DNA of 64,000 nucleotides from Arthrobacter sp. ISL-65 (GTDB lineage: Bacteria; Actinomycetota; Actinomycetes; Actinomycetales; Micrococcaceae): contig NZ_JAGGPN010000038.1 in the NCBI RefSeq assembly GCF_018613795.1, positions 62,001 through 126,000 on the forward strand, read 5' to 3'. Every line of letters begins with the position of its first letter. Position 1 is the stretch's first letter. Shown here in pieces: positions 1 through 8,293 of the stretch. A program made the translations under genes and the position numbers. The notes below the pieces were generated by a model. That model was given only the letters and a program-made list of their open reading frames with translations. It was not told the origin of the DNA and ran no database searches.

Positions 1-588
1 GTTGAGTCCGCTCGAGACAGCGGCGCCTAGGAAGCGCCCGGACTGAGGGGTCAGTGTGCCCAGTTCCACGAGATGATCCAGCCGGGTTGCCTTCACAACA
101 AACTTACGGATGTTGACGGCCCAGTGGCGTCGGGTGACGTCCGGGATGACCACGTGCAGGCGGGATCCGTCAGGCAGTGCTGCGTCCACGAAGGGTGATG
201 AGATATCCAGCCGCCGGCCTGAGCTCTTCAGCATCCGTTCAACGAGGTCCCGGACCTGCTGGTCCGTCAGGGTCAGTGATGTGAGTTCGGATTCGCCGTT
301 CCGTGCGACGTAGATTTCAGTGGGCGCGTTGATCCAAATTTCCTCGATGCCCGGATCATCCAGAAACGGTTGGAGGGCACCGAACCCGGCCACAGCGTCA
401 AAGACGAACCGGCGCGCTGACTCCAGCGGCCCAAGCGGCGGAAGCGGACCCATGAGGGCGCGCTCGTCATAGTCGGTCACGGCCGCTTCCACGAGCCGCC
501 TGACCTCGGCCGTCTGGTGCAACGGATCGAGACCCCGCCGACGAATCAGCTCCCGGACTTCATCCTCGACAATGCGTACTGCATCCAT
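1..588 (-). CDS. CpaF/TadA-family secretion ATPase, N-terminal part
   Basis: The frame is open from an ATG at 588 to the left edge, giving 196 residues of the N-terminal part. The protein begins MDAVRIVEDEVRELIRRRG. It contains the N-terminal features of CpaF/TadA hexameric ATPases, which power Tad/type IVb pilus or related secretion machines at the cytoplasmic membrane: LDDPGIEEIWINAP, then a PFVDAALPDGSRLH segment and INIRKF. The Walker A and B motifs would lie beyond the edge and cannot be checked. A GGGGG stretch a few bases upstream serves as ribosome binding site. No other pilus gene is adjacent; a cpaB-cpaE-like pair lies 33 kb away. The family is clear; whether it drives a pilus is not. 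Confidence 0.85.
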   Translation of the reverse strand, partial: MDAVRIVEDEVRELIRRRGLDPLHQTAEVRRLVEAAVTDYDERALMGPLPPLGPLESARRFVFDAVAGFGALQPFLDDPGIEEIWINAPTEIYVARNGESELTSLTLTDQQVRDLVERMLKSSGRRLDISSPFVDAALPDGSRLHVVIPDVTRRHWAVNIRKFVVKATRLDHLVELGTLTPQSGRFLGAAVSSGLN

Positions 589-734
589 GAATTCCCCCGA
601 ACGACTGCCGGCCCCAGCGGAGGCAGTACATCTGGGTTAAAGCTAAAGGATTGCTTACGCCGAATACAGAGAAAAATCGCAATTGTGGATAACCGACCCA
701 GGCGCCCATGTCGGCAGTCGGCCATCAGGGGCGT

Positions 735-1772
735 CTACGTCGCCGCCGCAGGTTGACCTTCACCGGCGTAGCCGTACGGGTTTGCGCTCTGCCAGCGCCA
801 GTGGTCGGCGCACATCTGCGCCAGGTCACGGTGCGCGGACCAGCCCAGATCTGCCAACGCGGCGGAGGCATCTGCGTAGCTGACGGCCGCATCCCCCGGC
901 CGCCGGGGCGCGAATTCAAAAGGCACCGGATGCCCTGCAGCAGCACCGAACGCGTCGATGACCTCCAGAACGGACGAACCCCGGCCGGTCCCAAGGTTCC
1001 AGCGGAACGAGCCGGTCTTGGTCTGCAGGTAATTCAGCGCTGCCAAGTGGCCGGCTGCGAGGTCCATGACATGGATGTAGTCCCGGACTCCCGTCCCGTC
1101 TGGCGTGGGGTAATCGTTTCCGAACACCATGACTTTCTCGCGCCGTCCCACAGCAACCTGCGCAACGAAGGGCAGAAGGTTGTTCGGGATGCCGTGGGGG
1201 TCTTCGCCGATGCGCCCCGATTCGTGCGCACCCACGGGGTTGAAGTACCGCAGCAGTGCGATGCTCCATCGCGGGTCGGCGTCACTCAGGTCGGACAGGA
1301 TGTCCTCGATCTGCTCTTTCGTCCTGCCGTAGGGATTCGTCGCATCCAGCGGAGACTTCTCAATCAGGGGAACGTGCTCGGAGGCACCGTAAACGGTTGC
1401 CGATGAGCTGAAGACCAGCCGCCGGACGCCCGCCTTATCCATGCTCTCGAGCAGGTTGAGCGTACCCACAACGTTGTTCTTGTAGTACCAGAGCGGCTTC
1501 GCCACGGACTCACCGACGGCCTTCAGGCCGGCGAAGTGGATGACGGCGTCGAATCCGCCCTCCGCGAAGACCTGGTCAACAGACTCAGCGTCAAGGAGGT
1601 CGGCCTCGCGGAACTCCACCTTCTTGCCGCTGAGCTCCTCGACACGGCGAACTGCCTCGATGTTCGAGTTCATAAGGTTGTCCAGCACGACAATGTCGTG
1701 TCCGTCCTCGAGCAGGCACAGAGCCGTGTGTGATCCGATATAGCCGGCGCCGCCGGTGACCAAAACCTTCAT
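735..1772 (-). CDS. galE: UDP-glucose 4-epimerase GalE
   Basis: This 345-residue protein is the size of a typical GalE. It interconverts UDP-glucose and UDP-galactose in the cytoplasm. The start was set at MKVLVTGGAGYIGSH because the N-terminal Rossmann motif GGAGYIG must lie at the very beginning; the frame is open further upstream but without resemblance. The short-chain dehydrogenase catalytic set is visible as SSSATVYG and the YxxxK motif in NPYGRTK. UDP-galactose made here is the substrate of the UDP-galactopyranose mutase at 20566-21753, so galE plausibly feeds galactofuranan synthesis as well as ordinary galactose metabolism. It is transcribed alone, divergently from the muramidase gene. 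Confidence 0.95.
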   Translation of the reverse strand: MKVLVTGGAGYIGSHTALCLLEDGHDIVVLDNLMNSNIEAVRRVEELSGKKVEFREADLLDAESVDQVFAEGGFDAVIHFAGLKAVGESVAKPLWYYKNNVVGTLNLLESMDKAGVRRLVFSSSATVYGASEHVPLIEKSPLDATNPYGRTKEQIEDILSDLSDADPRWSIALLRYFNPVGAHESGRIGEDPHGIPNNLLPFVAQVAVGRREKVMVFGNDYPTPDGTGVRDYIHVMDLAAGHLAALNYLQTKTGSFRWNLGTGRGSSVLEVIDAFGAAAGHPVPFEFAPRRPGDAAVSYADASAALADLGWSAHRDLAQMCADHWRWQSANPYGYAGEGQPAAAT

Positions 1773-1917
1773 GGCGTCCAGTCTAGAGCTGCAGGTATTA
1801 GCGCTGAAATCCCTGAGCGAGACGCCGTAGCAAAAGCCCTTCGGCCGCGTCCCACAAATCACATTGGAACCAAATCCATCATTGGCATCAGGAGTAACAA
1901 GAGTGGTAGGGTGGGCC

Positions 1918-1941
1918 GCTCCAAGGACTACCCCTTGGGGC
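1918..1941. other. hairpin in the galE/muramidase divergent region
   Basis: CCAAGG at 1921-1926 pairs with CCTTGG at 1933-1938 around a six-base loop, and the stem can extend by three more pairs including one G-T. It lies about 90 bases upstream of the muramidase start, inside the 257-base divergent intergenic region. No T-run follows, so it is not a clear terminator. It could be a 5' leader structure or a protein-binding palindrome. Confidence 0.35.
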
Positions 1942-2029
1942 TGGGCTGATCGTGGGGCGACCCAACCGCGACCGGCCGCGGCGCCTATTGGCCCATTGGG
2001 GCCACAGGCCTGGACTGCGGAGCGGATAT

Positions 2030-4510
2030 ATGACACAGACCATAACTGCACGGCGTAGGACTGCTGGCACGTTCAGCGCTGGCCTTTTCGCCCTCGTGCT
2101 TCTTGCAGGTTTTTGGGCGCCGGTTCCGGCCTCAGCCATGGAATCACCGCCGACTGCCACCACAGGCGAAGCAAGTGTCCCCTTGGAGCCTGCCCCGGGC
2201 ACCGAATTCGATTCCGAAGCAGCGAAGGCCGCGATGCGGGCAGCGGTAGGCGCAGACGGTGCGCAGATGGGCCAAGGCAATCCACTTGCCGTGCAGTCGC
2301 GGCGGGATGCTGTAACAGAAGCTACGTGGGTCCCGTCCTTTGGCGTCAAGGGTCAGGATGTCAGCAGCCACCAAGGCGCCGTGGACTGGCAACAACAATG
2401 GAACATGGGTTCGCGCTTTGCATATGTGAAAGCCACCGAAGGCAATTACTTCATCAGCGGGAGCTTCCCATCCCAGTATCAGGGTGCCCGCAACGTGGGC
2501 ATGCTTCGCGGCGCCTATCACTTTGCCATCCCCAACGCCTCCTCTGGTGCGGACCAGGCACGCTTCTTCGTGGCAAACGGCGGTGGCTGGGCGGGTGACG
2601 GTTACACGATGCCTCCAGTGCTGGACTTCGAGTTCAATCCCTATGCCGGCCAGACCATCAACGGCTTTTACCACGGAGACATCTGCTACGACAAAACGCC
2701 CCAACAGTTGGCTTCGTGGGTCCGAGACTTTGGGGACACCATGCGGTCGTTGACCGGACGGTTGCCCGTCATCTACACGAACACTGGTTGGTGGAAGCAG
2801 TGCACAAATGATGCCCCTGGCTTCGGTGACTACCCCTTATGGGTTGCGTCCTATCCAGAGGCCCCTACTGACAGTCCTGGAGCCATCCCCTCCAGTTGGG
2901 GTCATTACAGCATCTGGCAGTTTAGCCCCAGTGGCCCTTTTGCCGGGGATTCAAATGTCTGGAACGGCACCTATGAGAACTTGAAGCGCTTCGCCTCTGG
3001 GCAGCAGTTCGCCAGTCCCATTTCCCTGACCTCGCAGGACATGAACCGTGACGGCCGCCCGGACCTGGTTACCAGGAGAAGTAGTGGAGCGCTCGTTCTA
3101 CAGCTCGGCCTTGCGGACGGAAGCTTCGGCAGCGCAACACAAATTGGCTCTGGATGGGACATATACAGCCGCGTCTTTTCGAGCCCGGATTTCGACGGTG
3201 ACGGTGCCGCCGACATCCTTGCGCGGTCGAGCGACGGCAAGCTTTGGTTTTATGGCAATGACGGCACGGGCGGGGTCCGGCCACGAATCCAAATCGGCAG
3301 CGCCTGGAACACCTTCGACTCTTTAGACGGAGTTGGCGACTTTGACGGCGATGGCCTGAATGACCTAACTGCCGTGTCCTACGACGGCGTGTTGTGGCTG
3401 TACCGCGGCAGTGGAACGCGAGGGTTCCTCCCCCGACGCGCCATTGGTAACGGTTGGGGCGCATTCAACTCCGTCAGCGCCGCCGGCGACTACAACTCAG
3501 ACGGAAACCCAGACCTCCTGGCACGGACTTACAGTGGGGATCTTTACCTCTATCCCGGCACCGGCGACGGACGTTTCCTGGCCCGCCGCCTTCTGGGCAC
3601 CGGATGGAGCGGTGCGGCGGAAGTCCGCAGCGGGCAGGATCTGAATGGTGATGGCCCCGTTGATGTGCTGCGCCGGGATTCGGGCGGGCAGCTCCGCAAC
3701 TACGTGGGCAATGGGTCCTCTGGTTACCTTAACAAGATAAAGGTGGGTGCCGGCTGGGGAACGTTCTCCACCGTCTTAGAGGCCGGGGACCTCGACAGTG
3801 ACAGGCACCTCGATGTTCTTGCAAGGGACAGGAGCGGAATCCTTTACCTCTACCGAGGTAACGGTCATGGAGGCTGGTTGCCTCGGAAGCAGATTGGGGC
3901 CGGCTGGAACATCTTCAGCTCAATCGTGAGCACGGGCGACTTCAACGGCGACCAAAAGCCCGACCTCATCACCCGCACGCAGGACGGCACGCTCTACCTC
4001 TATCCCACTGACGGACTGGGGAACTTCAAGGCGCGCAAGGTAATCGGACACGGCTGGAATATCTTCAACTCCCTCCTTTCCCCGGGCGACTGGACAGGAG
4101 ACGGCCGAGCCGACGTAATTGCCCGCGATGGCAGCGGCCAGCTTTGGCTTTATCCGGGCACCGGCACCGGCGGATTCCAGCCGCGCAAAGTCATCGGCTC
4201 CGGCTGGAACATCTTCAACTCTGTTGTGAGCGCGGAGGATCTGACCAGCGACGGCAAGCAGGACATTTTGGCTAGATCAGCGTCAGGTGAACTATGGTTG
4301 TACCCAGGGAACGGGAACGCAGGATTCCAGCCTCGGCGCCGGGTAGGCGCCGGTTGGGATGTATTCTCGTCCATTTCCGGGGTTGGCGCTTTCGCCGAAG
4401 CCGGGCAACCCAACATCTTGGCAAGGCACAAAGATGGCAGCATGTGGCTGTACGCGGTCGCGTCGAACGGCGAATTCAGCAATGTGCTCCTGAATGCCGG
4501 CACAAGCTAG
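2030..4510 (+). CDS. secreted GH25 muramidase with ten FG-GAP/VCBS-type repeats
   Basis: This 826-residue exported protein starts MTQTITARRRTAG with a basic n-region, a hydrophobic core (LFALVLLAGFWAPV) and an Ala-x-Ala-like cleavage region. The ATG at 2030 has a GGAG upstream and gives a proper signal peptide, so I preferred it to the longer open frame. Residues about 105-320 form a glycoside hydrolase family 25 (Chalaropsis-type lysozyme) domain. Its DVSSHQG motif contains Asp110, YVKATEG follows, and PVLDFEF contains Asp199 and Glu201 of the catalytic DxE. This family cleaves the MurNAc-GlcNAc bond of peptidoglycan. Residues about 330-826 are FG-GAP-like repeats, probably a calcium-binding beta-propeller for glycan or surface binding. 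It probably acts outside the cell on the wall or on the neighbouring glycan; the target is inferred. Confidence 0.9.
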   Translation: MTQTITARRRTAGTFSAGLFALVLLAGFWAPVPASAMESPPTATTGEASVPLEPAPGTEFDSEAAKAAMRAAVGADGAQMGQGNPLAVQSRRDAVTEATWVPSFGVKGQDVSSHQGAVDWQQQWNMGSRFAYVKATEGNYFISGSFPSQYQGARNVGMLRGAYHFAIPNASSGADQARFFVANGGGWAGDGYTMPPVLDFEFNPYAGQTINGFYHGDICYDKTPQQLASWVRDFGDTMRSLTGRLPVIYTNTGWWKQCTNDAPGFGDYPLWVASYPEAPTDSPGAIPSSWGHYSIWQFSPSGPFAGDSNVWNGTYENLKRFASGQQFASPISLTSQDMNRDGRPDLVTRRSSGALVLQLGLADGSFGSATQIGSGWDIYSRVFSSPDFDGDGAADILARSSDGKLWFYGNDGTGGVRPRIQIGSAWNTFDSLDGVGDFDGDGLNDLTAVSYDGVLWLYRGSGTRGFLPRRAIGNGWGAFNSVSAAGDYNSDGNPDLLARTYSGDLYLYPGTGDGRFLARRLLGTGWSGAAEVRSGQDLNGDGPVDVLRRDSGGQLRNYVGNGSSGYLNKIKVGAGWGTFSTVLEAGDLDSDRHLDVLARDRSGILYLYRGNGHGGWLPRKQIGAGWNIFSSIVSTGDFNGDQKPDLITRTQDGTLYLYPTDGLGNFKARKVIGHGWNIFNSLLSPGDWTGDGRADVIARDGSGQLWLYPGTGTGGFQPRKVIGSGWNIFNSVVSAEDLTSDGKQDILARSASGELWLYPGNGNAGFQPRRRVGAGWDVFSSISGVGAFAEAGQPNILARHKDGSMWLYAVASNGEFSNVLLNAGTS
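3023..4510 (+). repeat. ten tandem 150-bp units encoding FG-GAP repeats
   Basis: A Gly-Trp (GW) anchor recurs exactly every 150 bases at 3151, 3301, 3451, 3601, 3751, 3901, 4051, 4201 and 4351 (the 3301 unit has AW). A calcium-loop-like DxDxDG motif recurs in the same register from 3038. The loops read DMNRDGRPD, DFDGDGAAD, DFDGDGLND, DYNSDGNPD, DLNGDGPVD, DLDSDRHLD, DFNGDQKPD, DWTGDGRAD and DLTSDGKQD. The tenth unit is degenerate (AFAEAGQPN). No unit has gained or lost a codon. Units around 3901-4350 are most alike at the DNA level. Confidence 0.9.
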
Positions 4511-4543
4511 CCTTGATGACAGCGTTGCGTGCCTGAGTGCCGT

Positions 4544-4570
4544 AGCTGGCGCTAAGTTTAAGCGCCAACT
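4544..4570 (+). other. intergenic hairpin after the muramidase gene
   Basis: TGGCGCT at 4547-4553 pairs with AGCGCCA at 4561-4567 around an AAGTTTA loop. The stem can be extended by AG/CT pairs with one mismatch. It lies between the muramidase stop and the next gene on the same strand and lacks a T-run, so it may be a weak terminator or an mRNA-stabilising structure. Confidence 0.45.
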
Positions 4571-4602
4571 GCCGCGTAGATCCTAAGGAGACCCGTCCGG
4601 TA

Positions 4603-5634
4603 ATGGACATTCAGAACCACTTCTATGGCCATTCCGCCGTGCTTGCAGGCTATGCAGGGCTGCAGCGACCCCGTCACATGGCCGGGCTCTTGCAGCATGG
4701 ATGGACGCCTGTGACGCCGATCCGCACGCACTTCGCCGATCTTGCCGACTCGGCGCCCCAGGGAAACCTATTCACATGGACCCATGCTTCCCGGGGATGG
4801 AGCGAAGAGGAATCGGTGCGTGAAACGGGTTTCGCCAGCACCCCCATTGGTTCGCCCGCTCTGTATCTTGCCGAAATGGTCAGGAACAGTGGGGTGGCGA
4901 TAGAACGCTCTATCGACGCGGTCGTGTTTCCTTTCCATGGGACCCGTCTCCTAGACGTCGAAGGCGATCATCAGGGATACGCCAAGGAGGTATTCGAGCG
5001 GGAGGGCTCGGCGTTGGTCTGCATGCACGTCGACGATCTGCAGAAGCCCGAAATTGTCGAAGCCTGGCGACAGGCTGGCCACAGCATCACAACAGCTGGC
5101 GAACGCCGCGACCCTGCGTTCCTTGCCCGGGTCATGTGGCTGCTGATGAGCTCCAAGAAGGTGGTTTCAAACCGGCTCGCCACCGCGCTGATGTACGGCG
5201 CTGCAGTGGAAACCCCGGTTAGCCTGTACGGCCCGCATTTCCAGATAGCTGGCGTCCAGGAGACATCGTCTGAGGAGTACCTGAGAAGCCTCTGGCCCGA
5301 GTTCTACGAGGAAAGCATCTCGGTTCCTGTCCTGCAGAAGATCGCGTACGCGGAGCTAGGCCACGAGTACATGAAGTCGCCCTCCGACCTGCGCAGCGTC
5401 CTGGGTTGGGATTCACGCGGACTTCGGCCCTTTGCCGATTACTGGATCGGCGCCCCCTGGACAAAGGCAAAGTCGATTTTGGGCCTGAAGCAACGCAAAG
5501 TTGGGCCCGTCGTCAACGAGGCGAAGCTGTCCCCCCTGCACTTCCTGAAGGATCCATTCGAACACCTGCCGGACAGACTCCCGCGTTCGGCGTCCACAAG
5601 ATTGGTCGCTCCCGATTTCATCAACGTTGGCTAA
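4603..5634 (+). CDS. unknown protein of the surface-glycan locus, possible glycosyltransferase
   Basis: This 343-residue soluble protein has no signal peptide or clear membrane segment. I do not recognise the family with confidence. The C-terminal half has a stretch reminiscent of nucleotide-sugar-binding halves of GT-B capsule or sialyltransferase-like enzymes: SNRLATALMYGAAVETPVSL followed by YGPHFQIAG. The N-terminal half has IDAVVFPFHGTRLLD and ALVCMHVDDLQKPE. It starts at an ATG with TAAGGAG about 12 bases upstream, and its stop overlaps the TTG start of the flippase gene by eight bases, so the two are translationally coupled. Placement immediately before a flippase and a pseudaminic acid synthase makes a transferase acting on CMP-pseudaminic acid or the repeat unit an attractive but unproven role. 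Confidence 0.6.
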   Translation: MDIQNHFYGHSAVLAGYAGLQRPRHMAGLLQHGWTPVTPIRTHFADLADSAPQGNLFTWTHASRGWSEEESVRETGFASTPIGSPALYLAEMVRNSGVAIERSIDAVVFPFHGTRLLDVEGDHQGYAKEVFEREGSALVCMHVDDLQKPEIVEAWRQAGHSITTAGERRDPAFLARVMWLLMSSKKVVSNRLATALMYGAAVETPVSLYGPHFQIAGVQETSSEEYLRSLWPEFYEESISVPVLQKIAYAELGHEYMKSPSDLRSVLGWDSRGLRPFADYWIGAPWTKAKSILGLKQRKVGPVVNEAKLSPLHFLKDPFEHLPDRLPRSASTRLVAPDFINVG

Positions 5635-7021
5635 ATCCTCACCAGCACGCCCGTCCCACGCCAGGCAGTCCCTTTACTATCTTCTGGGTGCTGCGCTCCA
5701 AGGAACGGGTGCATTGCTGGTGCAGCCGTTTTCCATCAGAATTCTTGACGCTACACAGTGGGGTCGGGTAGGCCTCTCGGCCGTACTCCTGCAGGTCGGC
5801 CAGGTTGTGTTGTCCGCCGGCCTGCCCCTTGCGATCACGCGGGCTTATTTTGGGCCTTCAGACGGACCCACCCACGCCCGGGCGATCAACGGCGCCAATA
5901 TCATTCTCAGTCTGACACTTTCAGTCCTGGCCGCCGCCGGCTACTTCGTGCTGGAGCCAAACCGGGACATTGCGATCACGATCTCGTGCGCCATCCTGGC
6001 AACCGGGCTGCTGAGCTCCGTCGTCAGCACGCAGGCGATTCTCCGCAGTCAGGGCCGGGCTCTGGCATTTGTCTTGCTCAGCGGCGGCGCCTCGTTGGTA
6101 TCCCACTTGGCCGGACTGCTCGCTATCAGCCTCATTTCGCCGGATTCCGCGACCTACATGGCTGCTTTCGTCGTCGGAATGCTGGCCACAGCAATAGCGG
6201 GCTTGGCACTCGCGCCGCCGCTCTGGCCTTCCAAGGCAAAGAAAGCGGTCGGGTCAGCCTTTCGCCTTGGACTGCCGGTCTTGCCCCACAGTTTGGCGAT
6301 CATGTTGCTGATGCAGGGAGACACCTTCCTGGTGCAGCACTTCCAGGATTCAGAATCCGCCGGTCGCTACGTGGCGGCCGCCGCGTTCGCTCTGGGACCC
6401 TTCGCCATCCTCTCCGGGCTCAACAACGTCTGGACGGCCCGGATCCTCGAAGCATCACATGGTGAGCATCTTGGGAAGATAGTCAGAAAAGTAGGAAACC
6501 AGACCGCTTTGGTGGGTGGGGCGATCGCCATCGGCGCATCGGCTGCTGCGACACTGGGCATGCTGGTCCTCAAAGGCGAGGACCACCAAGTCACGCAGTT
6601 GGCGAAGGTCTTGCCCGGCGCAGCCTGTGGCTACGCCCTCTATTTGGTGGCGATGTCCGTCATGTTTGCCCGGCAGAAGACCAGCGCCTTCACCTGGGTG
6701 ACTCCCCTCCTCCTCGTTGTAGGAACCGTCGTTGCCGTTGTTCCGGCGCAGGGGGAGCAGTACTGGCTGCTTGGAGCAGTCAAGGCGGTCACCTTTGCGG
6801 GTCTGGGCATGGCCTACTGCGTTCTGGCCGCAAGAATGCTTCCAGGATCCATTCCCCTCCGGTCGTTCGCGGCGGCTGCCATGGCCTCCACGGCGGCCAT
6901 CGCCGCAAACTTCCTGCTCCCAACCACGGTGTCGGCCGGGATCGTCAGCGCAGCGCTGGCCGCCGCAGCCGCCGCAGCAGGTTTTTTTGTCCTCCGCAAG
7001 CGGGGTCTAGCATCATGGTAG
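5627..7021 (+). CDS. Wzx-like polysaccharide flippase (MOP superfamily)
   Basis: This 464-residue polytopic membrane protein has about 12-14 hydrophobic segments. The N-terminal pattern (SLYYLLGAALQGTGALLVQP, then FSIRILDATQWGRVGL) is typical of O-antigen or teichuronic acid translocases of the Wzx/MOP class, which flip undecaprenyl-linked repeat units across the cytoplasmic membrane. It starts at a TTG inside the end of the preceding gene. It is followed 59 bases later by pseI on the same strand, so it probably exports the product that carries the nonulosonic acid. No Wzy polymerase is obvious nearby; the DUF6541-like membrane protein at 14789 is the only large polytopic candidate. Confidence 0.85.
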   Translation: MAKSSPARPSHARQSLYYLLGAALQGTGALLVQPFSIRILDATQWGRVGLSAVLLQVGQVVLSAGLPLAITRAYFGPSDGPTHARAINGANIILSLTLSVLAAAGYFVLEPNRDIAITISCAILATGLLSSVVSTQAILRSQGRALAFVLLSGGASLVSHLAGLLAISLISPDSATYMAAFVVGMLATAIAGLALAPPLWPSKAKKAVGSAFRLGLPVLPHSLAIMLLMQGDTFLVQHFQDSESAGRYVAAAAFALGPFAILSGLNNVWTARILEASHGEHLGKIVRKVGNQTALVGGAIAIGASAAATLGMLVLKGEDHQVTQLAKVLPGAACGYALYLVAMSVMFARQKTSAFTWVTPLLLVVGTVVAVVPAQGEQYWLLGAVKAVTFAGLGMAYCVLAARMLPGSIPLRSFAAAAMASTAAIAANFLLPTTVSAGIVSAALAAAAAAAGFFVLRKRGLASW

Positions 7022-7080
7022 GCCCTCCTTTCACCCGCACCAGCAGCGTCAAACAAGCGCCTAAGCGAGATAGGTAACTA

Positions 7081-8133
7081 ATGCAAGCATCCTACGAAGT
7101 GTCCGGCCACAGGATTGGCAACTCCGAACGGCCGTTCATCATTGCCGAAGTGTCGGGCAACCACAACGGTGACCTGCAGCGCGCTCTCGACATCGTCGAT
7201 ATGGTCGCCGAGTCTGGCGCCCAGGCCGTCAAGCTGCAAAGCTACACCGCGGACACCATCACTATCGATTCCAACAAACCCCAGTTCAACATCAGCGCCG
7301 ACCACCCGCTTTGGGGTGGCAAGAACCTGTACCAGCTTTACACGGAGGCCCACACTCCATGGGAGTGGCATGCCCCGATTTTCGAACGCGCACGTTCCCG
7401 GGGGCTGATCCCGTTCTCCAGTCCGTTTGATGCATCTGCCGTGGAACTGCTGGAATCCCTCGACGCTCCGCTTTACAAAATCGCTTCCCTCGAAATCGGC
7501 GACTTGCCGCTCCTCCGGCTTGTTGCCCGTACCGGAAAGCCCATCATCCTGTCTAATGGCGCGGCTTCGATGACGGACATCGATACCGCTGTCCAGACCA
7601 TCCGGGCGGAGGGTAACGACCAGATCGTGGTCCTTGCCTGCACGTCCTCGTACCCAGCGGCAGCCTCAGAATCGAACCTACGCACCATCCCCGTACTTCG
7701 GGACGCCTTCGGTGTCCAGGTGGGGCTCTCGGACCACACGATGGGCATCGGCGCAGCGATTGCTGCAGTTGCACTTGGCGCCACGGTTATCGAGAAGCAC
7801 GTCACGCTGAGCCGTGCGGATGGGGGCGTCGACTCCGACTTCTCCCTGGAACCGGCCGAGCTTGCCGCGCTGGTTCAGGAGAGCCAGACTGCGTGGGAGG
7901 CCCTCGGATCGCCGGTCATCCGGCAGACCGCCAGCGAATCCGAAAGCCAGCGACTTCGGCGTTCACTGTACGTAGTCAAACCCGTGAGGGCAGGCGAACT
8001 CGCATCGCCAGAGAACGTCCGTTCCATCCGGCCCGCCGGAGGCCTTGAACCCGGCATGTACGAAACAGTTCTTGGGCGTCCCTTCCGCACGGACTGTGAA
8101 GCCGGCACGCCCCTTACCTGGGACGTCGTTTAG
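7081..8133 (+). CDS. pseI: pseudaminic acid synthase PseI (NeuB family)
   Basis: This 350-residue protein has the NeuB TIM-barrel domain (about 15-260) followed by a C-terminal SAF/antifreeze-like domain (about 285-345, RRSLYVVKPVRAGE). It condenses phosphoenolpyruvate with a 2,4-diacetamido-2,4,6-trideoxy sugar to give pseudaminic acid. Features typical of PseI rather than NeuB or LegI are IIAEVSGNHNGDL, KLQSYTADTITID, the LWGGKNLYQLY stretch, TPWEWH and FSSPFDASAVELLE. Catalytic-region motifs GLSDHTMG and VIEKHVTLSR are intact. It is the last gene of the plus-strand set and ends at a strong hairpin. All other pathway genes lie convergently on the opposite strand, so they complete one pathway from two transcripts. 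Confidence 0.9.
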   Translation: MQASYEVSGHRIGNSERPFIIAEVSGNHNGDLQRALDIVDMVAESGAQAVKLQSYTADTITIDSNKPQFNISADHPLWGGKNLYQLYTEAHTPWEWHAPIFERARSRGLIPFSSPFDASAVELLESLDAPLYKIASLEIGDLPLLRLVARTGKPIILSNGAASMTDIDTAVQTIRAEGNDQIVVLACTSSYPAAASESNLRTIPVLRDAFGVQVGLSDHTMGIGAAIAAVALGATVIEKHVTLSRADGGVDSDFSLEPAELAALVQESQTAWEALGSPVIRQTASESESQRLRRSLYVVKPVRAGELASPENVRSIRPAGGLEPGMYETVLGRPFRTDCEAGTPLTWDVV

Positions 8134-8183
8134 CCTAAGCGACTGTAGGCCACCTCGGCAGTTTGCGTGCGGCCAATAGACGG

Positions 8184-8223
8184 AAGACCCCTGGTTGGCA
8201 TGCGCCGACCAGGGGTCTTTCTT
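8184..8223 (+). terminator. intrinsic terminator after pseI, possibly bidirectional
   Basis: AAGACCCCTGGT (8184-8195) pairs perfectly with ACCAGGGGTCTT (8208-8219) around a 12-base loop, and the plus strand then runs into TTTCTTT. It lies between the convergent pseI and pseGH genes. The AAAGA on the other side gives a TCTTT run on the minus strand, so it may stop both transcripts. Confidence 0.85.
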
Positions 8224-8293
8224 TATCGTGATTCGCCCATACCCATATAAGAAGCAACCGGGCCTGGTTTTTAGAACGTATGTGATTCTCCGG

